Part shown: positions 12,194-24,703 of the stretch, piece after piece
How positions within the stretch are numbered: the first letter of the stretch is position 1
Layout: each line of letters starts with the position of its first letter
Source: Haemonchus contortus
Taxonomy: Eukaryota; Nematoda; Chromadorea; Rhabditida; Trichostrongylidae
Assembly: GCA_000469685.2 (NCBI GenBank)
Contig: LS997563.1
Location: forward strand, 14,993,940-15,057,939
Reading direction: 5' to 3'
DNA length: 64,000 nt
Translations under genes and position numbers: made by a program
The notes under the pieces: generated by a model
Database searches by the model: none
Told to the model about the DNA's origin: nothing
What the model saw: the letters and a program-made list of their open reading frames with translations, nothing else

Positions 12194-12704
12194 TCGATGC
12201 ATGGTGAAAATGTAGTTGGGAGGGGCCACGCGGCGGCGCGACACTTTCCTCGTCTGGCGCTCTCCCAGGCGAGATAGCAGTGGGCCTGAGTCTGGGAAGG
12301 AATGGTTAGGTTGCACTGATGTGTTTCGAAATTTGGAACAAACTAACTCTTGACGCATGTTGATATGTTTGCATATGATGGATACTCTTCTTCTGAGCCG
12401 ATAAAACCTATTTTTTAAGGAGGGGAGGGGCTCCGGGGTGGGTGAGATGGTTATCTCGTGCAAAAAGCTGGGATGAGATAAAAGTTGAACGTCCAATTGG
12501 CTCACCCACCCCGGAGCCCCTCCCCTTCCTAAAATTAGGTGAAAAACACGCAGTTATAACATAAAAGAACTATGAAACGTCCCTAAACACCATTACGGGC
12601 TCGCCTAATCTTCCTTGTTTACTATCTCGCCGGGGAGGGCACAGACATGAAAAGGCGCCGCGCCGCCGCGTGGCCCCCCCCAACTACATTTTCACCTCGA
12701 TGCA
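12194..12704. repeat. 511-bp nested palindrome (outer and inner arms)
   Basis: Outer arms (12194-12240 and 12655-12704) share the inverted segment around GGTGAAAATGTAGTTGGG and GGCCACGCGGCGGCGCG. Inner arms (12416-12447 and 12502-12537) match at about 30 of 32 bases, with the core GGGGCTCCGGGGTGGGTGAG. The whole unit can fold into one long hairpin. It is probably a foldback transposon; no coding sequence is present. Confidence 0.75.
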
Positions 12705-14117
12705 TAATGTAGCATTTAAAACCTTTGAAAAAGAAAATAGGAAACCAAGCGCTTAAGATTTGCTCGAATGAGATATGTAGCGATGGTATAGCGGTGGATG
12801 ACTGCTCACATCACATGTTGCCGGTCAGGCTCATATGACCAAGAGCGAGACTTTTCCCTTGTGACCTGCCGAAAATTTGGCGTATAACATGCGGGTAACC
12901 GGTGCAATTGCACGTGGAGGGGAGCTACCGTATTCTCATGCCCGAATCCATCACTTCACACTTTTCAGACTTAAATTTCTGAGTCGAAATGACGCTTCGC
13001 ATAGGAAAGTTCAAGAGGATGGGTCGTATTCGTTTCCGCTTAGTCAAGTTCAGAAGAACGGACTAATGTAGACTGGGAGTACTCTTCCTAAGTGCTCAAG
13101 GAAGTGTGACTCGCACACTTGCGAACAGACACACCGACAGATCGACAAACAGACACACCGAGTTATTGGCTTACAGTAGAAGGATACGCTCATGCTTTTC
13201 CAGAGACAAGACGGTATCTACGTCGCACCATCAACTTCCTCTGCCACTATTTTTGATTTCATATCTTGCTTGGGCGTTGAGTGGTTAATTTTGAACCGAA
13301 CAACATCTGCAAGACGTTTGAAGGCAACAAGCAATGACCATGAGAACTCCTGTGAAATAGTAAAATTGAGTCGAAAATCTGCATTTACACCTTACGGCAA
13401 CATCAGAATGCGTTCCCTTTGGCCCATCAATAGATACCAAATTTGCTCATCACTGAAGAACTCTATGAAATTGGAGTTGAAGTAACGGATGGCAAAAATC
13501 AAAATTCTACATGATTTCTAGTGGATCAAGGATGTCTTTCGTTAACCACTTAATCCGCCAGTCATGAAAGAAACGCTAGAGCGAGCCTTTTTCTGGTAGA
13601 CTGTAGGACAGTCAGCGTTACCGTTGAGTAGTGTTGGAACGAGTAGGATATAGCGAAACTCTTACCCAAATGGCTCAGGTAATCATGATGAATCATGAGA
13701 CTTTAAGTTCAAGAAAATTGAGATTTAATTCGATCCGAAAGAATGAAATAGAATTTCGCATCAGTCATAAGTTCCTACAAGTTAACCAGAAAACAGAGAT
13801 ATGAAGTGAAAAGTACAAATCCAAATCAAAGAGTAAAATTTACACAAATCAAAACAAATTTCCAAACGAGTGCAACATAAGAAGGTGTCTTTATCGTACC
13901 CTCGAAAAAATCTTGTACATGCATGTTCCTATTATGAGCAATCAAACAGTTTTTAAAAAAAATAAACCCGGAAAAATGGAAATATATTGTGCAAAGTAGC
14001 ACATCAAGTCAAAGAAACTACAAACTGTGTTGAGTTTTCATTAGTTATACTGTACATTAATACGTTCCATTCCGATCAATCGAAGGAGCGCATCCAAGAA
14101 CACGGCAGTTGCAGAGG
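12705..14117. other. No gene recognised
   Basis: Intergenic DNA. At 13124-13164 there is a short CAGACACACCGA-like duplication. No coding or RNA gene is supported. Confidence 0.4.
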
Positions 14118-15315
14118 AACGCAATTAAATCTCGCCACCGGCTGCCGTTTGAATAATTTTCCCGCGCGCGGATGTTTGAATTAGAAACCATGTGACAGCT
14201 CGAGGCGAGTACTGCTTCAGCCGCACTCAATACTTTGGCGTGCAGGATGTCCAGCCGGTACATGAAACAAGGTTATTATCTCCCTCGACAAAGTCATATA
14301 CCACTCTACTAACCGAGGAAGCAGTGGAGGGAGTGGTTGTAGGGGCACACATTGTTTTGAATTTCGATTTACTACATTTTCAGAGATTATGAAGGCATCT
14401 CTTAGCAGCAAGAGGTGAGATGAAAGTTCTAGAAGCGTACATTACTGTAGTCTTTCTGAAAGTGTAGTTAGTCACGTGAATAATACACGGAAAATTTATT
14501 CCAACAGAGTTCGATATAAGTCCACTTAATATTTCTGTATTCACTCGTATTTCGAGCAAAGGAGGAACTGGTGATTGTATGAAACTTTTTTTCAGCAAAC
14601 TTATTACTAATTTTTCATCCATTTATGTTTTCCTAGCTAACTGGCCGTGGAGACTTCAACGAAATCGAGTCTATTCATGAACCAAAATTTTCAGAATACC
14701 TAGAATAGTCAACCACTAGCAACTTTCAGTTACCCTTCCCTATGAAGAGACGAACTCGTCTCTTTAGACAGGCGACTACTCGAAGGACCAGTAAACTCTC
14801 TGCAGATAACCTTTTGTCACTGAAAATCACCTAAAGTATTTTCACCCAGATTGATCAACAATGTGTCCCACTTATGGTCGTTGTGTGACCCTTCATATTA
14901 CCATTTACATATGATAAAATACAGAAGCATCTCTCAGAACATGATTAAATAAATTACACCAATACGAGAAAACCACAAATTGGAGTCCGTGAATGAGAAC
15001 TTTTTGAACTAGAAGACAAAATGTAACTCTTTCCGACAATTGTACTGAGCGGCATTCAAAAGGCCCTTTTCCAACTCTATTGTATGCGTGCATTATTAAA
15101 GATCGCACCAAAAGGTAGACTCTGACCGTCACATCTCCTCCATGCCCGGAATGTTGCGAAAGAAAGTTCCTTCGATCGACATCAATGCATTACTGCAGCC
15201 GCTACCGTAAAGACATAATGTGCTCCAATAACAGTCCATCAAACGTTCAAATGTTCGCGCGCGGGAAAGTAATTTGAATGGCAGCCGGTGGCGAGATTTA
15301 ATCGCGTTCGTTGCA
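14118..15315. repeat. Inverted repeat pair, about 70-bp arms, 1.2 kb apart
   Basis: The segment 14118-14182 (ATTAAATCTCGCCACCGGCT then CCCGCGCGCG) recurs in reverse at 15245-15315 with scattered mismatches. The arms could be termini of a 1.2-kb non-autonomous transposon or two copies of a short repeat. The DNA between them has no recognisable gene. Confidence 0.65.
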
Positions 15316-16915
15316 GAGGAGCCAAAGATGGTGTGAGCTACTGAAAAACATCTATATTTAGTTGTATGCACTACACACAATGTTGTTGATCGTACTCACT
15401 GAAATTATTGCAAAATATTCGTAAAACGATGATGCTTTTCTAAAAATAACTAGAATGGGTGCGGAGGACTGTTGTTAATGCCATCCCATACAAGTAACAA
15501 GAAAGGTGGTTCAGTGGAACATTTATTGAGAACGAGCAAGAGAGGGAACTAGTATTTCACCGACACTCGTGAAGCGAGAGCTGAGTAGTGAGAAGTCTCT
15601 AGTGTGCAGTAAGGAGCAGGGTCTTGCGCGGGTTTTCGACTCCGCACGGGGTCGGATGATAACAATTTACAAGAAAGGTCATCGTGTAATGAATTACGGC
15701 ATATATGTTTGATGCTAGCAAGTTTTCTTTAATCCACTTTTGTGACCAGAAGTTTGGCTTGATGTGAAATTATGACGGTTAGTGACAAATGAAAGAAGTT
15801 TAGTTCATGGGATTTGTCGACGGTGTGCGTCGTTTGACTTACTCAGATTTTTCTGTTTCTTTATGACTAAGAATTTCACCAGTAGTTGCCTGAAGCGATC
15901 TTTTTTGGACATGACATCTTTTCTTGTCGTTAAAAAAGAAAGTTTTTAAGGTTTAAGCCACAGGTCTGGTTTCGTTTACACTTTCAGGTTGGGTACCTCA
16001 CCATACGCTGTGCTTAGCTTGATGCTACGTTGTGGCTTTAGAAGCACACCATAACGCCTCCTATTCCGGACATTGTGCAGTTTTTGGGGCTCTCCTTCGG
16101 CATGCCCAAGTTTTCAGCAAACGATTCTTCAACAACCTCTTTCGGTGCACCAGGGTTAACGAAAAAGGAGTATCGTATCAGCAACAATTTAAAGGTTGCA
16201 TGACCAGTCTCTACAAGGAGCAAGAAGGCTTCCACATAAATGCATCAAAATTCTGTATAGAAAGAAAATTTCGTTTTCGTAAGGACGTCACGGATTTAAG
16301 CTCTGGCCAAAAAAAAACCCGCTTTAAAATATACTGGACTGAACGACAGCTAAATAGTGCGAACAAACATTAAAACAGCCTGAACACTTACTGCATCCCA
16401 GCTCCTTGAGCTCAGATATAGAAAAAACTGGCAATTTAGACCCATGATTGTCGACAACCATTTAGCGAAAACAAACTTTTACGCTCAAAGCAACGTTCTC
16501 TTGAAGGAGTTTCAATAATACGAGTCTCAAGTCAGAAGAAGTCATAATGTGACTGAGAGGCAACCGAGCGTTGACACTTTTGCAAAAAAAACTTTTCATA
16601 TCTTCACTATATTCAGGAAGAATCGAACCTCTCTGAAGGAACATCCGAATTTCTCGAGGCGGAGGCGGTCCTTGCAGTGTCTCTGATGATAGTCGATATT
16701 GTTAACATCAAGAATGTGCGTTGGATTGTAGCGGCACATCACCACACAATCGCCAGGAACCTATAACTGTTACGAATAATCGAAAAGATCTCTAATGTAT
16801 ACCAAATGATGAATGACAGATCGAGAAGGAATCGCCATTGTGAGCGACTAGCTTAAAATTCCAAAGTCTAACTGCTCTGATTTTCAAAAGAAACTTCCCA
16901 AGCTATACTGTAATT
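15316..16915. other. No gene recognised
   Basis: There is a 114-codon open frame on the plus strand (16032-16373) and a shorter one opposite it. Neither shows family resemblance or splice context, so I do not call a gene. Confidence 0.4.
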
Positions 16916-17585
16916 TTGATATTCGCTCCCAACATACATAGGACACCGAGGAAAGCAAGTACCACTTGTACGGAGGAAGGGCAGCTGTATCGGTCAGGGT
17001 CAGTGCCCTCGTTGCATTTCAGCTTTTTTCACTCCCTATCTATTGCCAACATCGAGGTAGTGGTGAGGAGCGCAAAGAACATACCGCTGCTCACCTTTTC
17101 GTGCCTGCGCTCCTTCCCGTAACGGCATTTGTCTGCGAGACTTGGACTATACGCAAACAGAATGAATATGCAGTCAGCGCCACCATTCAACGTGCTGTAG
17201 AAAGGACAGTGCCCGTATAAATGCCGGTCCAGAGGGTAATAAAGAAATTCGAGCTCCGCCAACGAACATAGAACAAAAACGTTTTTGTTTCCGCCAAGGA
17301 ATTCAAGAAACTGAACAGGTTATGCGATCTTGTGATATCCGATGAACAAGGCGGTTACTGACTGATTGTGAGTACCTCAATCGTTAAACAAACACCAGGA
17401 CGAGAGCCAGCGCAATGGCCTGACTTCTTTATGAAGGCTTTAAACGAAAGGAGTGTACCTCGTATCCTTCTAACGAGGATCCATTGGAATACCCTAGCTC
17501 GCAACACGGACAAATGAAGATACTGGCGCTCGTTGGATAAAATCGATCATCAACGGAACGACAGGCAAGGTTATATTAATTTACT
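16916..17585 (+). mobile_element. RTE-type LINE, 3' end of reverse transcriptase ORF (decayed)
   Basis: Plus-strand frames contain the familiar C-terminal region of nematode RTE-type reverse transcriptases. Recognisable parts are VCETWTIRKQNEYAVSATIQ (near 17129), then REPAQWPDFFMKALNERSVP and HWNTLARNTDK near 17405-17515, and WRSLDKIDHQRNDR at the end. Several stops and frameshifts break it. This is a different family from the intact LINE at 26540. Confidence 0.75.
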
Positions 17586-18638
17586 AAAGTCGCAAAAAAA
17601 AATTACAAGTGAAATAACTTAATGAAGAAATGCAAATCTGATTTCCAAAAAAGCACGTACCAATGGTGCATGCTTCTGCAACGTCCGACATTGTTTCGAC
17701 ACGATTTCCAAATAGGTCGCTGGTTGACCGTCCACATGACTCGCAACATTTGGGCCTGATAGAAAGAAGTCTAGAGCGACGATGAACTATTTACTACTTT
17801 GAGAAGATGTGCCAACTTGAGAAGAATTTATGCAGATCGCACAATGAGAAATGGGTATCTTACCCCTCACTTGATAGCGGTGTTCGCATACTTAAAGAGT
17901 ACTAGTCACACTTATTACCCATCATTTCGGATAAATGTTAGCGGAGCTGCGCCTGTTAGAACGGCTTAAGTGTGATGAAGTGAATAACACTGCTTAATGA
18001 ATTATTTTTACTTAGAATATTATTGACGGTTGAACCCAAGCATGACCAGCAAAATGATTTTTTCGCTTGGACGGGCCGAAGACCTACTATTTGACGATAA
18101 CCTCCCTCCGACAGCAATTCGTGAGATTCAAGAAGGCGGATAGATCGATTTCCCTCGGTGGCTATTGATCTGGGTTCTGATTATCAGACCATACTTGCGG
18201 TACCGGCAAATATTGGTCTTAGCCCACTGGATAATGAGTAGTCCAGAAAAAGAATGTCTCGCTGATCTAAGAGACGGGAAACATCCAAATTTAAATTTAG
18301 AGAAATATATCAAAGGAGTTTGTTTTCTTTGTAGAATGAGTCAACATCACAGATTTAAATGGATTAATTTGATTTCTACGTTTCACAACCTCCGTCTTCC
18401 TAGTTTCGACTTCCCTCTCTACGCTTATACTTCTATACTTATACTTAATTTTTCTCCATTTAAGCCAATTACTTTTCTAATCAGTTTATATTCATTTTCA
18501 CCTGTATCTGTCTAAATTTTCAGCAAGTCCTAGTACTGTTGCCTCTCAAGCGTTTTGAACTTGGGGCAGGATCTGATGGAGAAGCCGTTTCTCTCAGGAG
18601 AAATAACAGCCTTAATGTACACACAAAAAAGGTCCCAA
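17586..18638. other. No gene recognised
   Basis: A 116-codon plus-strand frame (18165-18515) is rich in T-derived hydrophobic residues and shows no family likeness. I treat it as chance. Confidence 0.4.
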
Positions 18639-18890
18639 TAAAAGAAGTAGGAAGTCAGGAGATAAAGCTAAAAGCTGGAAAGGAAAACAGCCCTGTCTGG
18701 AGGAAAAGGGGGTAATGGAGAAAGAAACGGAGAAAGCAGCCAGAAGACCGCAGTATTAATCCAGTAAGGCTCCTCCGTGCGACCTTTTTGCTTATTTCTC
18801 CGTTTCTTTCGCGATTACCCCTTTTCCTCTAGACAAGGCTGTTTTTCTTTCTAGCTTTGAGCTTTATCTCCTGACTTCCTACTTCTCTTA
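18639..18890. mobile_element. 252-bp foldback MITE
   Basis: Arms of about 100 bases (18639-18737 and 18793-18890) are inverted copies. Examples are AGAAGTAGGAAGTCAGGAGA against TCTCCTGACTTCCTACTTCT, and GGAGAAAGAAACGGAGAAA against its reverse complement. A spacer of about 55 bases separates them. There is no coding capacity. Confidence 0.8.
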
Positions 18891-18979
18891 TTTTGAGTTT
18901 TTCTCCTTTTTTCAGTTATTGACAGAGAACTATAGTTTCTGCCTTTGTGTTATGTTGCACACCTTGAGTGTATTTGAAT

Positions 18980-19017
18980 AAAACTATATATGTGTATATA
19001 TCATATACACAATTCAT
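18980..19017. repeat. TA-rich dinucleotide tract
   Basis: A short run dominated by TATATGTG/TATATA at about 18984-19011. Simple sequence, no further meaning claimed. Confidence 0.6.
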
Positions 19018-19379
19018 GTGCTCACGATGATAGCAAAGATCACAGCATGATCGCTAACAAGGAAATTCCATGGAAAAGTAGTTTGAAAGATGTAAAATGT
19101 AAATTTAAAAAGTCTGCAAAAGGAAAAATTGAATAAAAAAAAGTTAAAGAATTCAGCGAAAGAACAATTATCGCCGTAGAAGTTAGGGGAAGAATGCGAG
19201 AGGGATAGGAATATGAGGAGAGCAGTGAACGTGGGAGCCACCGCTATATAATATCAAATACTTTGCTTTATCTAGGTAAACTTTAAACAGTGAAACTTAT
19301 CTATAACTACCTCAACATTGATTCTACCTACTAGACTTCTCGTTCTCTTTAGCCTGCACCCAATAGGCTCGAACTTCGC

Positions 19380-19627
19380 TTAAAAGTTGACTTCCGAAGC
19401 ATAAATTCCTCCCACGTTGCTGCTCTTACACCACGAACAAAAGAGCCTACCAGGACGGTATCCTTGTTGAGGTGGTGGATTCCAACCGTTATGTGAATGA
19501 TTTTCTCGATCGATCGGAGGACCACGCTTATCAACGTGTGAATTGTGTTCTTGAGAGGAATATGGCATAACTTCCCACCACGGTTCTAGACGTAGTTGTT
19601 CTACGTTTGCAGCTATCCTGAAAAGAC
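19380..19627 (-). CDS. Possible exon of an unrecognised gene
   Basis: On the minus strand a TTTTATTGCAG acceptor opens a frame rich in Trp, Pro, Asn and His: it contains EPWWEVMPYSSQEHN and NGWNPPPQQGYRPGR. The frame stops at 19380. A strong GTAAGA donor at 19429 offers an earlier end (exon 19627 down to 19430, phase 1). Composition looks protein-like rather than random, and a dibasic KR is followed by a GYRPGR segment resembling an amidation site. I do not recognise the family and found no joining exons. Confidence 0.3.
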
Positions 19628-20830
19628 CTGCAATAAAAATCAATCCAGGAATCACCCTGGTTTTTCGAATACATCAAGGTACGGTTCAAGATAGTTCCGA
19701 GATACATTATTTAAGTCGAAAAGCGAATATATTGGTTGGGAACACTGAACCGGAGGGAAGAACCAAAAAAAAACAGGAAACTCGCAGGCTTTGCGTGAAA
19801 GAAAACTCGCCATGAATAGTGGAAACAGGTTTCGTACGAGATTACCATGACCGAACTGGCATGGACGGGGTATTCGGACGAGACTGCAGTTATTGCAAAT
19901 GAGCAAAGAGCTAACTAGAGCTAACTACATCGAGCCGAAACTGTACAAAACTGCCTTTCACTGTCGATTGATGAATCTCATACATAAGGGTACCTTGTGA
20001 GTGTGGAGCCTCTATAACGCCGTTAAAACTCGCCCGCCATTGGCGTGGCTCTCTGCCGACAGCCGAAAGAACGTGCTAACTAGGCCATTTCCAAAATAGC
20101 TAGAATAGCTAACTAATTGGGGAACTATTACAGTTTCCAAAAAGTTGGTTGTATTACATTCCATGTTCTACTACAGGGAGGAATAACCAAGTTCCGTCAT
20201 CGAAAGGTTTATACTTAGAGTTACTTTCCCGTGAACGGGTATTTGAGTGTAAGGCAGAGGCCTGAAACACTGCTAGCTGACAGTTTTCTGTTGTACACCA
20301 CCTACTCTTTCCACTGTTTACTCCCTCTAATCTCCACTATGGTTTTCCCTTGGCTCATGCAAGGAAAAAGAACTGATTAGATGGCAGCCCACCCATTCTT
20401 CACCCACAAATGACTTTAAAAATCAGGAGCACCTTTCAAAAATCGGTTTAAGGCGTAGTTCATTACATCCCTCTTGCTAAACCGTATGAGAGTGCATAAC
20501 GGAAGAAGCCTATCCTTCTCTCCGTCTTTGATATAGCGCTAGTACTTCACGAATTGCTAACTTGCTATACTAGTACTCTTACGTTACGCCCAGCCCCTCC
20601 TGCCTCCCTCCTGAAGGAACCCAATGAACGGAGGAAACAGAAACATACTGAACTGGTGAGCAGGAAAGCACTCCCAGCAGCTACTAGTTCACAAAGACAG
20701 AAGAAAGGCCATTTTCAAATTCTTCACATGCATTTTCATACTTTCCCACGCCTTTGCGCTGGAGCACGTTATTCAAAGCTGCCTAACGTTGACCACGTGT
20801 AGTGTCGCTCCAGCGTGGACTTCTGGGCTC
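19628..20830. other. No gene recognised
   Basis: Intergenic DNA with short frames only; no RNA gene or clear repeat seen. Confidence 0.4.
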
Positions 20831-20834
20831 CAGT

Positions 20835-20995
20835 TTGGCAAACAGTAACGCTCAAAGGTCTTCGACCAAATGTTTTTTCAGTCGGAACTCCTTTCCTATT
20901 GGTTATCCTTACCAAGCGAAATTTCGATATGTGTAGCGAGGGGGTATTGTGAATATTCACCACTACTAACCTGCAATCTGATTGTTCCAGATATC
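20835..20995 (+). repeat. Fragment of the AGCGCTC-ended MITE family
   Basis: Starts ACAGTAACGCTCAAAG and carries the family's conserved inner motifs (GAAATTTCGATATGTGTAGC, then CTGCAATCTGATTGTTCC). Full copies of this family lie at 35348-35847 and 53189-53669. Only about one third of the element is left. Confidence 0.6.
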
Positions 20996-21834
20996 CCAAA
21001 GAGGTTCAACTCAAAGTCAACTGTAAAAACGTATATGTCCTTCCGGAATTTCATTCCTTTCTCCGTGTCTAACCAGGGAAGGGTAACAACATCCCAAGGA
21101 ACTTTGAGTAGAGACCTATGTGAGCGTTCAGAGTTTGTATGCTTAAAGCATGGGGGGAAAGTGCCAGTTGATAAGCGGAGTTGCTCGCAATGGCCAAAAA
21201 GCTCATCATGGCGTAGTGGCAGTGCTCTACTCTCCAGGAGAGCGATGATGGCTTGTTCCCCGTTGTCGTTTTCGCTTTTGTAAAACGTGCTTTCATCCGA
21301 ATAGAAGCTCCTAAACCGTTTTTCCTTACTAATTTAACTCAACGCTTTGTTTCGGCCATCATTTGCGATCACCTATCACCGCACTTATTCAAAATTTCTT
21401 GAGGTTGAGGGGGAAACCCGAATCACTTAAAACTGCAGATATGTTGTTCATAAAATGCGAACTTAATTTTCCAGGCCCTATCGACATACTTAGCTGTCTA
21501 TTCCAAGTTTCATAGGAAGTTGAGAACTTTCCTGGTTAGGGAATATTACGTGGCGATACTCGATTCATAGCGAGCGGGACCGGTCATTCGGCGCATTCAG
21601 TATTCAGATTCTGTTCAGTGGTTCGAGATTTCTCACTGGACATTCAGGTTCTTTATCTTGGATATTGTGATTGGACTTTGGTAGATCCATTTTGTATTTT
21701 TTTGTACTTCTTTTTGTCTTTTGGTTATTTTGTATTGTAACTCTACAATTTAGCAGTAACTTTTTGTATTTGTAATTTTACCGCGTGGCAAAGGTCCCAT
21801 ATATAAATATTTTCTAATGTGTTTGCAACAAGAT
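20996..21834. other. No gene recognised
   Basis: At 21200-21255 there is an A-box-like TGGCGTAGTGG followed by a short stem, but no B box, so no tRNA is called. The rest shows no supported feature. Confidence 0.4.
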
Positions 21835-22060
21835 CGTCCCTCAAAACTGCAAGAACATCAAAGTCCTGACTGAAGAAGATCTGACTACAGAGCATAGAAC
21901 TCTCCTTGCAGGCATAGCCATCGAGCTTCCAAAGATATCGAGGACGGAAACGGAAGGATCTGATGGGGAATTTGCCCAGATCCGAAAAATACCACTCTAA
22001 ATGGGAGACACTGGAAATTGGTTTCCCAAATCATGGAGGACCGATCCACGACATCTGAAG
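21835..22060 (+). mobile_element. Probable LINE endonuclease relic
   Basis: A plus-strand frame reads KVLTEEDLTTEHRTLLAGIA, matching the end of RTE-type endonuclease domains (a K-V-x-x-E-x-x-x-x-Q/E-H-R pattern, as in the intact element at 26540). It breaks after about 60 codons. Confidence 0.45.
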
Positions 22061-22930
22061 CGACACCATGAAAGTCATCTTACGGTGTGCTAGGTAAAGG
22101 ATGGGGTATACTAGGCACGGAGTTTTCTCGAAAAACAGCACAAGAGGAATCTTGTCTCTAGTATACTGCCTGATCTAAGCGACAGCTTCGTTCAGTAGTA
22201 CAACGAATAATTCTACAGCCCCTATAAATATTTGGTTGCTCATGGCAAATCTGACAAAGTCAAGTGCGCCTGAGTCCTTTTAGCATCACGGCCCTCAAAT
22301 TCCTCGCACATCTTGCGCTCAATCAACCTCGCGTTTTTCTCTTTAGTTAGACTTCCGCAGACTAGGCGAGAAGCTTCGTAGTCGATTCTTCTTCTGACTT
22401 TGGAAATAACCCCACAACAAGGAGCAGGACTTTTCGTTAATCTTCGGTAAGAAATAGCATCTACCCTTTCATCTACCTATTTGAGGGAGCTGAAAAGGAG
22501 AATCAGTCAAACCACTGTGGCTTGGTGCATAGATGTGACCCGCTCATCACCCTTCTTTTATTCGTTCCGAAGTGTTATGAGGCCGTTATGGGCCTAATTT
22601 TGCAATTACGTAGATGTTTTTTGGAAGCTACCTCTTGAAGGCTCGCGCCAACGGTTTCATCCACAACAGCAAAATAAACCAAGGGCCGAATGTGTCGCCT
22701 GCAAAACCGTTTGAATGATCACATTACCATCAGGGCAATGACAATGTCTGGTCAATAGCAAAGGCAGGAAAAACTGCGCAATAACTTCAAAAAATTGTGA
22801 GACGCTTTCTTCGTTGCTCTAGAGTCATGATCGCTCAGGAACACAACTTAACTTTAGCAAACATGTTAATGATTATCTTGGCAAATATATCAATTATATT
22901 TTTATACTGGTCTAATAACACGTGGTCGCT
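22061..22930. other. No gene recognised
   Basis: Upstream flank of the small secreted-protein gene. Possibly more decayed LINE, but nothing I can support. Confidence 0.4.
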
Positions 22931-22939
22931 CGCGGAACG

Positions 22940-22948
22940 AATAAAAGG
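22940..22948 (+). promoter_or_regulatory. TATA-like box of the secreted-protein gene
   Basis: AATAAAAGG lies about 40 bases before the start codon at 22981, a fitting distance for a TATA box with a very short leader. No trans-splice acceptor is visible between them. Confidence 0.45.
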
Positions 22949-22980
22949 GCTGGCAAAATTAACCAAGGCAGCCAACCCCC

Positions 22981-23845
22981 ATGCTTCCTCTGGTCGTCTT
23001 TGTTAGCGTCATCGCCTTTTCGTGGGTAAGTCTCTCACAGAACAGCGCGAGCGCTCCAGGGCCGCAGTTTAGGAAACGTATGGGACGTAAATAAGAAGTG
23101 GAATTATGATTTTAAAAAGTGTTCCGTACTCTGTTCAAGCTTCTGTTCCACAGGCAACAACTTCGGATGAGCAAGCACAAGTTATCGTAGAAACCTATTT
23201 CGACTTCGATGAGAACATGAGTTCTTCTTATTTGGAGATAGTCAGATCAACAGTAAGTTAGCGTATGTATGTGAACGCTTATCGCTAGAAAGCCAGGCAG
23301 AAGTAGCTATGTGGTCCTTACCCTAGTAAAATATTTCTGAGGCAGTGGCAACAACCTGTTTAGGTGGAAGAGCTTGAGGAAAGCTACAACGTTCTCTACA
23401 ACCCTAAGCAAATCGATGTAAAAGCAGAGAATATCGATGGAAGATTCGCTGCCGTCTATACCGTCCATGGAGTGGATTGTAATAAGGTAACAACGCATTG
23501 TTCCTCGTGTGGAATTTACCGTCCACTAGCACCAATCTTGCATGCAGTAACGAAGTGCCTATAACTGCGTGATGATAGGTCATCATTGGTTGCTTTCGTT
23601 CTGCATGTCCTTACGAGGGGTGCACTTGAGGAGAACTCTTGGTTGCACCTATTAGCGCTGAACTTGTTTCCTGGAAGGAATATTTGCGCGGACACTTCAG
23701 ATATTTGATGCATTTCTAGTTTTAATCTTGCTGAGGTTTAAATATCACATTTCAGTTAGACGACTTCGTCTCAGCTATCAAGGGACTATCAGCACTTGCT
23801 AAGCAAGTCACCATTACATGCGGTGGCAAAACAATAGCTCTGTAG
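22981..23845 (+). CDS. Small secreted protein of unknown family, four exons
   Basis: The exons are 22981-23025, 23154-23252, 23364-23486 and 23756-23845. All junctions are phase 0 with good GTAAGT/GTAACA donors and CAG or TAG acceptors. The product is 118 residues. It opens with a signal peptide (MLPLVVFVSVIAFSW) encoded almost exactly by exon 1, leaving a mature chain of about 100 residues. The chain starts ATTSDEQAQVIVETYFDFDE and holds just two cysteines (GVDCNK and TITCGG), which could form one disulfide. Mid-chain it is acidic and Glu-rich, with EELEESYNVLYNP. A TATA-like box lies upstream and AATAAA at 23870. I do not recognise the family; the style fits small secreted proteins of parasitic nematodes. 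Confidence 0.8.
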
Positions 23846-23869
23846 CTTGTTATATGAGTCAGTTCACAG

Positions 23870-23875
23870 AATAAA
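23870..23875 (+). terminator. Polyadenylation signal AATAAA
   Basis: A canonical AATAAA 25 bases past the stop codon of the secreted-protein gene, supporting the last exon and the strand. Confidence 0.7.
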
Positions 23876-24703
23876 ACCTACACGAAATACACATCTCGAG
23901 ATTACCAAGTCCCAAACATAGATCGCTGAATATTCAAAGGTGCATTGAAGGTCTGTAGATTCTGCTAGCACCAAAGAGGCGTACATAAAAAAGGCACTAA
24001 AGAGATCTGGAAATGACAGCTGCGATGGAGTCCGTTGAATTCCTTGAATACGTTCAGAACAATTGCCATGATTTTCTGTGCTTATGCTTGGGCAAATCAT
24101 TTCCTGTGAGTGGAAATGGTTGCAAGCAAACGGCTCAATTGATTACTCCTACATTATTTTCCATAATCAAATCCTTTGGGAAATGCTTAGCCATCGAGAG
24201 GGCAATCGGCGAGATGCTGACGCCTTATTCATACATTTCCTATGATTATTTCTCCGCACCTGCAGTAGTCATCGAAGTACAATGCCGAGGCGAAAGATTC
24301 ATTGAAATCTGGTACGTACTCTGAGTTTCAAGGGCATTGACCCACTCGAAGCTTAGCTTAAAAATTGAAGCTTCGTCATCCTTGAACTTTTGGATGCGTC
24401 AACCATTAGGACTATTTGTTCCTAACTTGTTTTTCAGTATCCTTGAGAAGATGGTTACGGTAGGCCGCCTTAAATGGGTTCAGCAGTTATGATTTCGGAC
24501 AGTATCCTTGGTGTCATAGTCATAACACGAATGATGTTGAAACATAGGATTGTGCCCGAAGCTTAATTTGTGCATTGTTGTGGATTTTTCAATCGGTGAT
24601 GGTTTTATAATTGGATAAAAACTCAGCTAAAAAGTGTTAAAGTGTACAAGTAATCAAACTAGTATACATATCGACAAGGTTCGTCGAAAGTCAAGCAGGA
24701 TCT
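23876..24703. other. No gene recognised
   Basis: A 103-codon plus-strand frame (24013-24324) begins with ATG and ends in GERFIEIWYVL. It has no clear splice sites or family likeness. Left unassigned. Confidence 0.4.

Noticed and set aside
21200..21255. Possible tRNA
   Set aside because: There is an A-box-like TGGCGTAGTGG and a stem, but no B box or acceptor stem.
24013..24324. 103-codon frame after the secreted-protein gene
   Set aside because: No splice sites, family likeness or regulatory context.
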